From NCBI GenBank assembly GCA_018208355.1, contig CP062796.1:685217-749216 (forward strand): DNA of 64,000 bases, in the 5' to 3' direction. A program made the position numbers and the translations under genes. Shown here one piece after another: positions 16,732-25,033 of this stretch. Below the pieces are notes generated by a model. That model made no database searches. It saw only the letters and a program-made list of their open reading frames with translations, and was not told the origin of the DNA. The DNA comes from Candidatus Fermentithermobacillus carboniphilus. Lineage in GTDB: Bacteria; Bacillota; Sulfobacillia; Fermentithermobacillales; Fermentithermobacillaceae. Each line of letters opens with the position of its first letter. Position 1 is the stretch's first letter.

Positions 16732-17961
16732 TCACAGCCGGTTTCGCCCCAGGCTGTAAGCGCCAAGGGCAAAAAACACCGCAGCCATCCCCAGCAGCAC
16801 CAATCCGTAAACCAGTACTTCGGCGGGAGCCTGTCCCCTACCCACCGCTCCGGACAAGCCCGTCATTCCCCACCCGAACGGAGTGATGTATGCCAACTTC
16901 CGCATGAAAGGGGGGACTATTTCCAGAGGCCACCAACAACCTCCCAGCATGGCGCCGATTACGCTTACCAGCGTCCCTGCTGTAGTCGCCTGAGCTCGCG
17001 TTTTCGAAAGGGCACCCAGCAGCATACCTAGGGCACTCATGCAGACGAGGAAAGGCACTAACACCGAGACGACGCCAGCGAGGTTCGAGGACCATGGAAC
17101 CCCTAAAATCGCACCAAAGCCCATGAGAATCAGCGTCCCAAGCCCACCCACAAAGAGGCTGGCAAGGACTTTGCCTGAAGATATCGTCCACGCTCCAACC
17201 GGACATGAGAGAAGCCGCTGCATGGTGTTCTCTTCCCTGTCCGCAACGAATGAGGAGCTCAACATCGAAATCATCGTCATCCCCACGAACATTACGAGAA
17301 AACCGATAGAAGAATGGTTTTTTACGGAGATGGCGTCAATGGGCCCCAACTTTGCGGTCCCCTTCTGAGCTAACGCTACGTGCGCCCTCACCGGCGGCGA
17401 AGCCAGCTTTTTGATCGACTGCTCGTACGTCTGGGTCCAAACCCGAGCCGCCTCTCCCTCTACATCGACCCCGGAGAGATGCCGCCACGTCTCGCGTAAT
17501 ACCTGTGCCGCTTCGTTCGCCGCGATCACACTTGCTTCTACTCTGCTAAGCGCGTTTCGAAGGTACAACTGTCCCGGACTGAGGCCCTCCTCTTTCAGCG
17601 ATATCACCCGGACCATCGCCGGACGACCTGCCCTGATATCGGCCTCGAACCCGCCAGGAAAGATCACGCCGAACGAAACAGCCTCTTTCGTTACGAGGGA
17701 CTCGATTTCCTCTCCGGTCGTCCTGACTATCTCAAATGACCGGTTTTCTTCCAGCAATGATATTACGTCATGGGAAAACCGGGATGACGACAAGTCCACC
17801 ACCGCGATTTTCTCGAGCGGGCCCTTCGAGCCTACCTTGCCGAAGGCCAAGGAAACAAGCAGCGTCATGATAATGGGCACCGCGATCCCCTGGATCAGGA
17901 GACTTTTCCATCGCATCGCTCGGACGGTCTCAAGGCCCGCTACGGCCAGGATTTTCCTCAT
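16732..17961 (-). CDS. ABC-2 type transporter permease, second subunit
   Basis: 409-residue permease of the ABC-2 export class (YbhR/YhaP-like). It has one N-terminal membrane span (SLLIQGIAVPIIMTLLVSLAF), a long extracytoplasmic domain of about 190 residues and five to six C-terminal spans. These contain the conserved cytoplasmic segment DREENTMQRLLSCPVGAW, where the ATPase is expected to dock. ATG 17961 overlaps the stop of the previous permease (TGATG) and has AAAGGGG upstream, so the two subunits are coupled and probably form a heterodimer. Likely substrates are drugs, lipids or peptides. Confidence 0.88.
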   Translation of the reverse strand: MRKILAVAGLETVRAMRWKSLLIQGIAVPIIMTLLVSLAFGKVGSKGPLEKIAVVDLSSSRFSHDVISLLEENRSFEIVRTTGEEIESLVTKEAVSFGVIFPGGFEADIRAGRPAMVRVISLKEEGLSPGQLYLRNALSRVEASVIAANEAAQVLRETWRHLSGVDVEGEAARVWTQTYEQSIKKLASPPVRAHVALAQKGTAKLGPIDAISVKNHSSIGFLVMFVGMTMISMLSSSFVADREENTMQRLLSCPVGAWTISSGKVLASLFVGGLGTLILMGFGAILGVPWSSNLAGVVSVLVPFLVCMSALGMLLGALSKTRAQATTAGTLVSVIGAMLGGCWWPLEIVPPFMRKLAYITPFGWGMTGLSGAVGRGQAPAEVLVYGLVLLGMAAVFFALGAYSLGRNRL

Positions 17962-19190
17962 CACGCCCACCCCTTTTTTCGAATCCCAAACGTTCCGGTG
18001 ACCATGAATACGACTCCTGTGGTAAAGAGAATTTCCAAGGGCAGAGCCAGATCCGCCAACGTGGCGCCGCGGTTCAGCGCGATGAAGGCGCTAAGTCCCC
18101 ATCTCAGGGGGGTAATCCGGGAAACCGCATTGAGCCAGTCAGGCATCAAGTACACAGGCCACATTGAACCTCCCAGAAACGCCAGGATGAAATTGAGTGG
18201 AACCACCACCGAAGCCAATGACTCTGAAGATGACACCAGAACCGCGATCGTCAGTACGATGCCATCGACCGCGACCACCACCGCAAACGCCACAAGATAA
18301 AACAAGAGGGCTGACCGACCCCAGTTCACCCCAAACAGCAACTTTGACGCGCCCGCGACAAGAGAGACTTGAATCAGGCTGGAGATGATCATGTATCCCA
18401 GTTTCCCCACGATAAGGCTCGACGCCGGAGTCGGAGTCTCAGCCATGCGGGTCCATGTCCGCTGGGACTTCTCGTCCAGAATGGAGGCGGCTCCAGCCAT
18501 GGCGGTGAAGACCGTGTACATGAGAAGCATACCTATGGCGTAATAATCCATGGCGCCGACGACCATTTCTTTCACGCTTCGGCTCTTTGCGAGGCTGGTG
18601 GCCACCCCTATTAGTGGTTTTTCGACGGTTGCGCGTAACGCGGAAGACACACGGCCGACGACGGCGGAAGCTCCACTCGCAGTCAGCGCGCCCCTCTCCG
18701 CAAGAGCTCGGAGGGCTTCTTCCGAGGTTACCTGCACCTCCGACACTTCCTGAGTGAAAGCTTGGGCGATTCCACTGACCATAGCCGACCCCACCGGTCT
18801 ACCGGAGTCCAGGATAACCTCGAGCTCAGCTTCTTTTCCCTGGAATACCTTCTCGGAAAAGCCTTCGGGGATGATGATGCAACCGGCCGCTTTTCCCTCC
18901 TTGACCAGCTCCCCGGCAGCTACGCGGTCATTCTCATACGAAACTTCGAGGGATGCCTTGATTTCCGGGCTTCCCAGCACCTCTTCCCTGAAAACTCGAG
19001 CAAGTTCCCCTCCGTCGAGATCCACCACGACAACAGGCACCCTGCCCGGTCCACTCGACCACATAGAACCGAAAACCGAGCCCAAGACCAATATGAGCAC
19101 GAGAGGCATTACCAGAAGTAGGAAAAAGGCCGTCTTGTCCCGCATGAGTATGAGGAGGTCCTTACCGATGATGGCGAGGATCTTTCTCAC
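17961..19190 (-). CDS. ABC-2 type transporter permease, first subunit
   Basis: 409-residue ABC-2 permease with the same layout as its downstream partner: a first span (TAFFLLLVMPLVLILVLG), a large extracytoplasmic domain with predicted alternating strands and helices, and a C-terminal group of five to six spans. The segment DEKSQRTWTRMAETPTPAS is the putative ATPase contact. I chose the GTG at 19190 because an AAGGAGGTG site sits six bases upstream; an in-frame start at 19223 has none. It lies about 115 bases after the ATPase gene. Confidence 0.87.
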   Translation of the reverse strand: MRKILAIIGKDLLILMRDKTAFFLLLVMPLVLILVLGSVFGSMWSSGPGRVPVVVVDLDGGELARVFREEVLGSPEIKASLEVSYENDRVAAGELVKEGKAAGCIIIPEGFSEKVFQGKEAELEVILDSGRPVGSAMVSGIAQAFTQEVSEVQVTSEEALRALAERGALTASGASAVVGRVSSALRATVEKPLIGVATSLAKSRSVKEMVVGAMDYYAIGMLLMYTVFTAMAGAASILDEKSQRTWTRMAETPTPASSLIVGKLGYMIISSLIQVSLVAGASKLLFGVNWGRSALLFYLVAFAVVVAVDGIVLTIAVLVSSSESLASVVVPLNFILAFLGGSMWPVYLMPDWLNAVSRITPLRWGLSAFIALNRGATLADLALPLEILFTTGVVFMVTGTFGIRKKGWA

Positions 19191-19305
19191 GCCGTGCACC
19201 TCCTTCGCACTTCTCACCTGCAATCAGTTACACCCGTCTCGGAGTCTTTTTGCTCCAAAACGATGCGCATCGGACCATCCCACCTGACCGTGAAACCAGC
19301 TGCAA

Positions 19306-20265
19306 TCAATCCCGGAGTTTCTTGCCCGTCAGTTTCAAAAATACCGCCTCCAGGCTAGGCTCTTTCACGCTAACCGACTGGATTTTAAAGCCCCGCGAGA
19401 CGAGAAACGCGAGGAAGGCAGGGAGAAGCCGGGAGCTTGACTGCGTGTATGCAACGATCTCCCCGTCATTCAGCCTTAAATCGACAAGGCCGGGCATTTC
19501 TCGTTTTGCCTGGGAGAAGAGGTCTTCTGCAGCATCTGTAGATAAACTGCCGCCAATTCTCGCCACGCTCACCGACACTTCGTCCATCTCGCCCACGATC
19601 CTTTTGAGCTCCGTCACGGTGCCTTGAGCGATGATTTTCCCTTCGTCCATCACCGCCACGCGTCTGCACAGATGCTCGACTTCTTCCATGTAATGACTGG
19701 TGAAGAGCACGGTGAGCCCGTGTTTGGCAAGGTCTGCGACGGTATCAAGGATGTGGGTTCTCGACTGCGGATCCACGCCTACGGTAGGCTCATCTAGGAT
19801 TAAAAGAAGAGGATTATGAAGGAGCGCGACGGCTATGTTGAGCCTGCGTTTCATGCCACCCGAGAACGTCCCCACCATGTCCTTTCGGCGTTCCGACAGC
19901 CCGGTGATTTCGAGCACGCGCTCTATCCGGGAGGGCTCCTCTCGAGCGGGGACATCCTGCATTTTAGCCCAGAACCGGAGGTTTTCCAGCGCCGTCAGGG
20001 TTGGATAGAGCGCTATTTCCTGCGGAACCACACCCAACCTGCGCTTTACCTCCATGGGTTCGCGCAGGACGCTCTTTCCGTCCAGGAATATATCGCCGGT
20101 CGTTGGTCTAATGAGGCCGGATATCATCGATACGAGGGTGGTCTTCCCCGCGCCGTTCGGCCCCAAGAGTCCGAAAATCTCGCCTTTCTCGACATCGAAG
20201 CTCACATCGTCCACGGCCCTGCGCTTGCCGTAGTCCTTGGTCACACCCCGCACAGACAAAAGCAT
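19306..20265 (-). CDS. ABC transporter ATP-binding protein, export type
   Basis: 319-residue ATPase of the ABC-2 exporter. Walker A is GPNGAGKTT, the signature is FSGGMKRR, Walker B is LLILDEPTVGVDP, and the H-loop is in FTSHYMEE. A C-terminal extension of about 100 residues, typical of drug-type ABC-2 ATPases, follows. The ATG at 20265 has GGAGGGGAG upstream. It is the first gene of a three-gene leftward operon with two permeases. About 160-200 bp upstream lies a phased repeat array (20429-20467) that may control the operon. Confidence 0.93.
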   Translation of the reverse strand: MLLSVRGVTKDYGKRRAVDDVSFDVEKGEIFGLLGPNGAGKTTLVSMISGLIRPTTGDIFLDGKSVLREPMEVKRRLGVVPQEIALYPTLTALENLRFWAKMQDVPAREEPSRIERVLEITGLSERRKDMVGTFSGGMKRRLNIAVALLHNPLLLILDEPTVGVDPQSRTHILDTVADLAKHGLTVLFTSHYMEEVEHLCRRVAVMDEGKIIAQGTVTELKRIVGEMDEVSVSVARIGGSLSTDAAEDLFSQAKREMPGLVDLRLNDGEIVAYTQSSSRLLPAFLAFLVSRGFKIQSVSVKEPSLEAVFLKLTGKKLRD

Positions 20266-20428
20266 CGGCGTCTCCCCTCCGATTGCGATCCGTCATTGCC
20301 AGCCGGTTTCCATGACATACGAAGGTGCCCTGGCTGAACATTACTACAAGATACTGATGAAACACGACCGACAGTCCGCCCGCGCCAGTTGAACAACGGG
20401 CCTTCCAGAGGAAGATACGTCCGAGGTG

Positions 20429-20467
20429 TTAAGCCAGTATTAACCAGATGTTAACCCGGTGTTAACC
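20429..20467 (-). promoter_or_regulatory. four phased TTAAsC repeats, probable response-regulator site
   Basis: TTAAGC at 20429 and TTAACC at 20440, 20451 and 20462 recur at exactly 11-bp spacing, one helical turn apart. Direct repeats of this kind are bound by OmpR/PhoB-family regulators; PhoP of Bacillus uses TTAACA repeats at the same period. The array is about 165-200 bp upstream of the leftward ABC exporter operon. The plus-strand neighbour upstream is the end of a toxin gene, so the exporter is the likely target. Confidence 0.6.
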
Positions 20468-20492
20468 TTGTATCAGCTCACGACCAATTCTC

Positions 20493-20526
20493 GCGAGGAT
20501 CAAAACTTCTGCGCGAGGGTCAAAAC
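20493..20526. repeat. 14-bp direct repeat GCGAGGrTCAAAAC, two copies
   Basis: Copies begin at 20493 and 20513, exactly 20 bp apart, with a single mismatch. They lie next to the 11-bp repeat array upstream of the ABC exporter operon and may be a second binding site there. Confidence 0.6.
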
Positions 20527-20645
20527 AAAATACAAGCGGCCGGGGAGGGCAAAAAGCGCAATCCACTTGGAATGAATTATCGAGAAGTCGATTGTTGAGA
20601 GTACGCTTGCAAGCTGGACCGGGGCTTGCAACCTAAGTCTTTCGG

Positions 20646-21095
20646 TCAGTTCAATAAGCGTACATACGGCGGCACTAGCCGTCCCAAGCTCTCTACCAGT
20701 TCGCGGTCAGCAGTCCAGAATTCAACGACACTCTGGGAATCTTCCGCCGCCTTTTCCGAAACCGCGAGAAAAGCAGCATCATACATGGTAGGCAGATCAA
20801 ATTTGGTGCAGATCCTCCATGCCATCTGCGGAATGCTCGCATCTTCAACGTAATCTATAGACAACGAGACAAACCTTGCCCAAGTTTCCTCCGCCTCAGA
20901 CTCGCTGATCAGCCCCGACTTGACTTTTTTCCTCAACACAGTCCCAACTTCAGCCCAAGCGAAAGCAGGAGCTATCAACCTGCAACCCGTGCTGATTATA
21001 CGCTTTACAAGAGCTGCAGCTTCGTCGCTACCCTCCTCAGGGACAAGGAGCTTCACGAGGACACTGGAATCAAGGCAATAAGTACCTCTAATCAC
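20646..21095 (-). CDS. PIN-domain toxin, VapC-like RNase
   Basis: 149-residue PIN-domain protein. The conserved acids are Asp in YCLDSSVLVKLL, Glu in FAWAEVGTVLR, Asp in TMYDAAFLAVSE and Asp in FWTADRELV, so the metal site is complete. The start overlaps the antitoxin gene by eight bases. Size and order are typical of VapBC. It is not closely similar to the other PIN toxin of the window (9494-9940), and its antitoxin is of a different fold, so the two modules are independent. Confidence 0.9.
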   Translation of the reverse strand: MIRGTYCLDSSVLVKLLVPEEGSDEAAALVKRIISTGCRLIAPAFAWAEVGTVLRKKVKSGLISESEAEETWARFVSLSIDYVEDASIPQMAWRICTKFDLPTMYDAAFLAVSEKAAEDSQSVVEFWTADRELVESLGRLVPPYVRLLN

Positions 21096-21345
21096 GATGT
21101 CCCACCCTCATTCTGAGTTGCCTAATGAGTGAAGTCGAATCCGGTTGCAGGCCGCGCGCAGCCATCTTCCGACGCGCCTCTTCTATCTGCTTCAAGATAC
21201 GAAGCTGCTCCCTGGCCTGGACCTCTTTTTGAACGGCGACCACGACAAGATCATTCATAGAATCTCCGTAGGCTGCCGACTCCTCACGAACTCTATCGAG
21301 GAGTCCTTTGGGGAGTCGAACGGTTAACTGCTCCCGATCCTTCAT
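21088..21345 (-). CDS. ribbon-helix-helix antitoxin (VapB/CopG-like)
   Basis: 85-residue antitoxin. The N-terminus is a ribbon-helix-helix DNA-binding unit (QLTVRLPKGLLDRVREESA then YGDSMNDLVVVAVQKE), and the C-terminal helix (EQLRILKQIEEARRKMAARG) is the expected toxin-binding tail. It precedes and overlaps the toxin gene. A near-perfect inverted repeat at 21408-21429, upstream of the start and overlapping a possible -35 element, is a candidate operator for autorepression. Confidence 0.85.
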   Translation of the reverse strand: MKDREQLTVRLPKGLLDRVREESAAYGDSMNDLVVVAVQKEVQAREQLRILKQIEEARRKMAARGLQPDSTSLIRQLRMRVGHRD

Positions 21346-21407
21346 GGTTCACACCTCGCTGAGGTATTTTACATCATCAATTCACATAGAGCAACCAGTC
21401 TTTGTAA

Positions 21408-21429
21408 TCAAATTTTGATATCAATTTGA
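21408..21429 (-). promoter_or_regulatory. inverted repeat upstream of the second toxin-antitoxin pair
   Basis: The plus strand reads TCAAATT, then the perfect palindrome TTGATATCAA (21415-21424), closing with AATTTGA. On the minus strand a TTGATT / 17 bp / TATGTG pair reading toward the antitoxin gene overlaps it. RHH antitoxins bind such short repeats, so this is a plausible operator. Confidence 0.45.
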
Positions 21430-21644
21430 CTTTATCCCGTTATTCCTTCAGCTGGACCAAGTCTCCCCGAGGACAATAGTTTAGGGCAATTGTGTTACGG
21501 GCAATAGGCTCCAGGAAGGAATCGCTGGCCAAGAAGTAGAACTCTGTGAAGCGGTTGAACACGGGTCACCCTGACGGTTCCGTATGGTTACAGGACAAGG
21601 CGTCCCTTGTAGATGCGAGATAACTGAAAGGAAGTGCTGTCAGC
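21430..21644. other. short gene-free stretch
   Basis: About 215 bases between divergent genes with nothing recognisable except AT-rich DNA near 21430 that may hold promoters. Confidence 0.4.
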
Positions 21645-21965
21645 ATGATAGTCACCACAACCCCTACGATCGAAGGGCGAAAGATTACCGCGTATTTGGG
21701 CATAGTCGCGGGCGAAGTTGCCCTCGGAACGGATTTTGTCAGAGATTTTGTTGCGTCCATCTCTGACTTTTTCGGTACCAGAACTGGAGCCTATGAAGAA
21801 AAACTTTTGGAAGCAAGGCAAGCCTGCCTTACCGAAATGTCCGAGAGAGCCAGGAAGCTAGGTGCAGACGCCGTCGTTGCGGTGAAAGTTGACCACGAGA
21901 TCCTCGACAACGGGATGATGCTGGTGATCGCGACCGGGACGGCTGTTAAACTTTCACAATCATGA
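21645..21965 (+). CDS. YbjQ/UPF0145 family protein
   Basis: 106-residue protein of the YbjQ (UPF0145) family, a small pentameric fold sometimes called a heavy-metal-binding domain. Typical features are the N-terminal strand with TTTPTIEGRKITAYLGIVAG, the central helix with ARQACLTEMSERARKLGADAVV, and the final strand with ATGTAVKL. Length matches the family. Molecular function is not established for most members. It precedes the ThiF-like gene by about 25 bases and may be co-transcribed with it. Confidence 0.88.
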   Translation: MIVTTTPTIEGRKITAYLGIVAGEVALGTDFVRDFVASISDFFGTRTGAYEEKLLEARQACLTEMSERARKLGADAVVAVKVDHEILDNGMMLVIATGTAVKLSQS

Positions 21966-21989
21966 CCGGCAGTGAGTGAGGACCCACCC

Positions 21990-22733
21990 ATGCTATCTCC
22001 TGAAGAAAAAGAACGCTACGCCCGTCAGATACTGGTCCCCGAAATTGGCGAGGTGGGCCAGGAGATCCTTTCGGCCAAGCGCGTCCTCGTTGTGGGCGCG
22101 GGCGGCCTCGGGACCCCGTGCACTTCTTACCTGGCAGGGGCCGGGGTAGGGCATATCGGCCTTCTGGACTCGGACGAGGTTTCCCTTTCAAACTTGCCGC
22201 GCCAAATTATGTATGATATGAACGACCTAGGTAAGAGAAAGGCAGATGTCCTCTCTCGCAAGCTTTCTGCGGCCAACCCTCTTATACGGATCGAACCCAT
22301 TACAGAAAAACTTACAGAAGAAAACGTCCACAGTATCGTCCGGGGCTTCGACGTCGTCGCCTCTTGCGTCGACAACTTGGAGACTAGGTACATCCTCAAC
22401 GAGGCCTGTGTCAGGGCCGGGATTCCCATGGTCGAAGGAGCTGTCTATGGTTTCACAGGGCTTGTCACCGTCATATTACCTGGGCGCGGGCCGTGCTATG
22501 AATGTATATTCCCGAAAAGGCCACAACTGGAGAAGAAACCGGTGGGCGTCGCCGGACCTTCCCCCGGCGTCATCGGCTCAATCCAGGCAGCTGAAACGCT
22601 CAAACTATTACTTGGGAAGGGGCAACCCCTGGCAGGCCGACTTGTCCTCATAGACCTTCTGACAGCTTCTTTTCAAACCATAGTTGTGGCAAAAAACCCC
22701 GAGTGCAGGGTATGTCGTAACATGGGCAGGTAA
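21990..22733 (+). CDS. HesA/MoeB/ThiF family adenylyltransferase
   Basis: E1-like enzyme of about 247 residues that adenylates the C-terminus of a small sulfur-carrier protein (ThiS/MoaD type). Visible: nucleotide-binding VLVVGAGGLGTP, the catalytic Asp in LLDSDEVSLSNLPRQ, the Arg/Gln adenylate contacts, and two Cys pairs (CYEC and CRVC) for the structural zinc. No rhodanese domain is present, so it is MoeB/ThiF-like. No carrier-protein gene is next to it, so thiamine, molybdopterin or another sulfur pathway cannot be chosen. ATG 21990 follows a GTGAGG site at eight bases; a GTG at 21972 is an alternative start. Confidence 0.9.
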   Translation: MLSPEEKERYARQILVPEIGEVGQEILSAKRVLVVGAGGLGTPCTSYLAGAGVGHIGLLDSDEVSLSNLPRQIMYDMNDLGKRKADVLSRKLSAANPLIRIEPITEKLTEENVHSIVRGFDVVASCVDNLETRYILNEACVRAGIPMVEGAVYGFTGLVTVILPGRGPCYECIFPKRPQLEKKPVGVAGPSPGVIGSIQAAETLKLLLGKGQPLAGRLVLIDLLTASFQTIVVAKNPECRVCRNMGR

Positions 22734-23004
22734 GACGCTTCCGCGAAATACCGGCGTTTACCCGGCCCTATTCTTGTGTTTTCGCCTTATTTTTATGTTT
22801 CGCGAGATTCGTCCGCGCGAAGCATCCTGAACCGTGTCAGCGCCAGCCGCAAGGTAGACTTCCACTCTGGCCCATTTTCGTCCTTCGTGGCGCGGCAACG
22901 CGGGAAATCTGCCCCGTAACAGAGGCATCCTGAGTGTAGTAGCGGGAGCAGGTACTTTGAGGATGAAAGGGAAGTCTGTCCCGTAACACAGACATCCTGA
23001 CCCG

Positions 23005-23033
23005 TTGACAGCGCGCGGCAATGTGTGTATAGT
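23005..23033 (+). promoter_or_regulatory. sigma-A promoter of the YtrA/ABC operon
   Basis: TTGACA at 23005-23010 and TATAGT at 23028-23033 are separated by exactly 17 bp and read toward the GntR/YtrA gene 73 bases downstream. The -10 element overlaps the inverted repeat at 23032-23052. Confidence 0.8.
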
Positions 23034-23052
23034 GTATATGTACCATATACAC
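23032..23052 (+). promoter_or_regulatory. operator, perfect 9-bp inverted repeat
   Basis: GTGTATATG, a TAC spacer and CATATACAC form a perfect palindrome that starts inside the -10 box of the promoter. A dimeric GntR-family repressor binding here would block transcription. The gene for such a repressor is directly downstream, so autoregulation is the natural reading. Confidence 0.7.
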
Positions 23053-23105
23053 AGTGTCCCTAACGTAGGGCCAGTCGCGACATCCTGAGCCTGTGAGGTA
23101 TGACC

Positions 23106-23495
23106 ATGCTAATCGTTCTCGACAACTCGAGCCCTGTGCCGCTCTATAAGCAAATCGTTGAACAAATCAGGGCGAAAATCTTAAAGGGAGAGCTTCAACC
23201 CGGGGAACCTCTCCCATCAATAAGACAGCTGGCTTCTGACCTTTTAACTAGCGTGATAACGACAAAAAGGGCGTATCAGGAGCTCGAGGCGGAAGGGTTG
23301 ATACAGACACGGCCGGGTCTTGGCACTTTCGTGGCAGAGATCAAGGAGGCTTCGTTGGAAGAAATCAGGCTGAAAGAAGTCGAAGCGAGGCTCAGGGACA
23401 TCGTGCGCGATTCCGCCAGGCTGGGGATAGGGGCCACAACCCTCAGATCGATTCTGGACAAGGTCATCGAAGCGGAGGGACTTATGGATGAATAA
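23106..23495 (+). CDS. GntR family transcriptional regulator, YtrA subfamily
   Basis: 129-residue short GntR regulator. The winged-helix domain covers residues 1-75 (PVPLYKQIVEQIRAKILKGE, then PLPSIRQLASDLLTSVITTK and GLGTFVAEI). It is followed only by about 45 residues of helix, the short C-terminal arm that defines the YtrA subgroup. The ATG at 23106 is better placed relative to the GTGAGG site than an ATG two codons earlier. The ATPase gene begins eight bases before its stop, as in most YtrA operons. The palindrome over its own promoter is the presumed binding site. Confidence 0.92.
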   Translation: MLIVLDNSSPVPLYKQIVEQIRAKILKGELQPGEPLPSIRQLASDLLTSVITTKRAYQELEAEGLIQTRPGLGTFVAEIKEASLEEIRLKEVEARLRDIVRDSARLGIGATTLRSILDKVIEAEGLMDE

Positions 23496-24363
23496 CAGGG
23501 CTGTAGAGATGAAAGATGTCAGGAAAGCGTTCGGGGAATTCTGCCTCAGGATCGACGATCTCTCCCTTGACCGCGGCTACGTGCTCGGGCTTGTCGGGCA
23601 AAACGGGGCGGGAAAGTCAACAACGATAAAAATGCTCCTCAACCTGGTATACCCCGATAGAGGCACCATCTCGGTCCTTGGTTTAAGGCAACCCAAGGAT
23701 GAGATCGAGATTAGGCGAAGGGTAGGATATCTCAGCGAGACACCGGCGTTCTACGAGGAAATGACGGCTGGCTGGATCGCCGGGCTCGTCAAGAGGTACT
23801 ATCCGAACTGGGATGACCGGTTATACGCACACTACCTCGACAAGTTCAACCTGGACCCCAACAGAAAAGTCAAGGAGTTTTCCAGAGGAATGAAAGTTAA
23901 ATTCGGACTTACCCTTGCACTCTCTCACAGGCCCGAGCTCTTGATCCTTGATGAGCCAACCTCGGGGATAGACCCGGTCATCCGGCGGGAACTTCTCGAA
24001 GAAATCGCGGGCATCATAAAAGACGAAGACAGGACGGTGATTTTCTCTTCCCACATTACCCAAGACGTAGAGCAGGTTGCCGATTACGTGGCCATCCTTG
24101 ACCAGGGAACCGTCGTAGAATATTCGGACAGGGAAGACCTTTTCGACCGCTGGAAGAAAGTCACCGGCACGGCTACGTCACCTCATAGCATCAGAGATTC
24201 CTTCGTTGCATTCAAATGTGACACATATGGCTTCACCGGCATCACGAATCGGTTTTCCCCTGACTGGCTCGAGGAATTAAACTCCAGGGGAGCCACTGAT
24301 CTCAAAGTCTCTAACCTGAGACTTGACGAAATTCTCATAAGTCTCGCAAGAAGGGAGTTTTAA
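23488..24363 (+). CDS. ABC transporter ATP-binding protein (YtrB-like)
   Basis: 291-residue ATPase. Walker A GQNGAGKST and Walker B LLILDEPTSGIDP are clear. The signature is degenerate as FSRGMKVK instead of SGG, a variation often seen in YtrB-type subunits. An H-loop His is in FSSHITQD. The C-terminal 80 residues are a divergent extension. It overlaps the regulator gene and precedes a single permease gene by four bases, forming a regulator/ATPase/permease operon. Such systems often respond to cell-wall antibiotics, but the substrate here is unknown. Confidence 0.9.
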   Translation: MNNRAVEMKDVRKAFGEFCLRIDDLSLDRGYVLGLVGQNGAGKSTTIKMLLNLVYPDRGTISVLGLRQPKDEIEIRRRVGYLSETPAFYEEMTAGWIAGLVKRYYPNWDDRLYAHYLDKFNLDPNRKVKEFSRGMKVKFGLTLALSHRPELLILDEPTSGIDPVIRRELLEEIAGIIKDEDRTVIFSSHITQDVEQVADYVAILDQGTVVEYSDREDLFDRWKKVTGTATSPHSIRDSFVAFKCDTYGFTGITNRFSPDWLEELNSRGATDLKVSNLRLDEILISLARREF

Positions 24364-24367
24364 AGAA

Positions 24368-25033
24368 ATGTGGAGCCTCGTCTATAAAGAGTTCTTCCTG
24401 CTCCGAACCTACCTCCTCCAGATATTTGGATTCCCCTTAGTGGTATCTCTCATGGTCGGCAAGAAAACGCCTACGATCGTGGAAGCCTACTTCTTTGCGT
24501 TTCCCGTGGTTACCGCTATGACGCTGCCGCAAATCATGTTCTCTCAGGAAGAAAGAAGCAACACCCTGACGTTCTTGAGGTCCCTTCCCATACGTCCGTG
24601 GGAGATCGTAGGAGCCAAATATATCGTATCGTCCCTAACCTCCCTGTTCTTGGTCGGGTCTTTGGGACTTATTCGAAAGATGCTGGATGCCAATGCCGAA
24701 GACACCTTCCTCGCATATTCCGTAGTTCTTTCGCTCTCCCTGGTTTTAGCGGCCATAAGTCATCTGTTCCACTTCTGGCTCGGCCTGAAGTCCGCAAGGG
24801 TCGCCTCATTAATAGTAACATTCATCGTCATGGTACCAGTCATTATGGTTGGGTCCATGCCCGGTGTCACCCAGTCCATCGTCTCGAACCCTCTGGCGCA
24901 AAACGCGGCGACCTTTCTGTCAACACCTCAGGGACTCGTATTCTCCCTGATCATGGGGATGACGCTGATGTTCGCATCTTTTCTTACCTCATCCGCCATC
25001 TTTTCGCATCGCGACTTAACCAGGCTTCCGTAA
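24368..25033 (+). CDS. ABC-2 type permease of the YtrA-regulated transporter
   Basis: 221-residue membrane protein with six predicted spans. The early segment SQEERSNTLTFLRSLPIRPWEIVGAKY is characteristic of small ABC-2 permeases (the ABC2_membrane_5-like group), where it contacts the ATPase. No large extracytoplasmic domain is present. It lies four bases after the ATPase gene and ends the operon. A homodimer with two ATPase subunits is expected. Confidence 0.85.
   Translation: MWSLVYKEFFLLRTYLLQIFGFPLVVSLMVGKKTPTIVEAYFFAFPVVTAMTLPQIMFSQEERSNTLTFLRSLPIRPWEIVGAKYIVSSLTSLFLVGSLGLIRKMLDANAEDTFLAYSVVLSLSLVLAAISHLFHFWLGLKSARVASLIVTFIVMVPVIMVGSMPGVTQSIVSNPLAQNAATFLSTPQGLVFSLIMGMTLMFASFLTSSAIFSHRDLTRLP

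Larger units (their letters stand above)
22823..23088. repeat. CATCCTGA repeats and a 32-bp direct repeat
   Basis: CATCCTGA occurs four times, at 22823, 22926, 22993 and 23081. Two of these end a longer imperfect direct repeat, 22902-22933 and 22969-23000 (GGGAArTCTGyCCCGTAAC shared). The copies fill the gap between the ThiF-like gene and the YtrA-type promoter. No hairpin plus T-run is visible. Confidence 0.6.

Noticed and set aside
22902..23000. Direct repeats before the YtrA operon as a CRISPR array or riboswitch
   Set aside because: Only two copies of the long form, and no conserved riboswitch core could be recognised.
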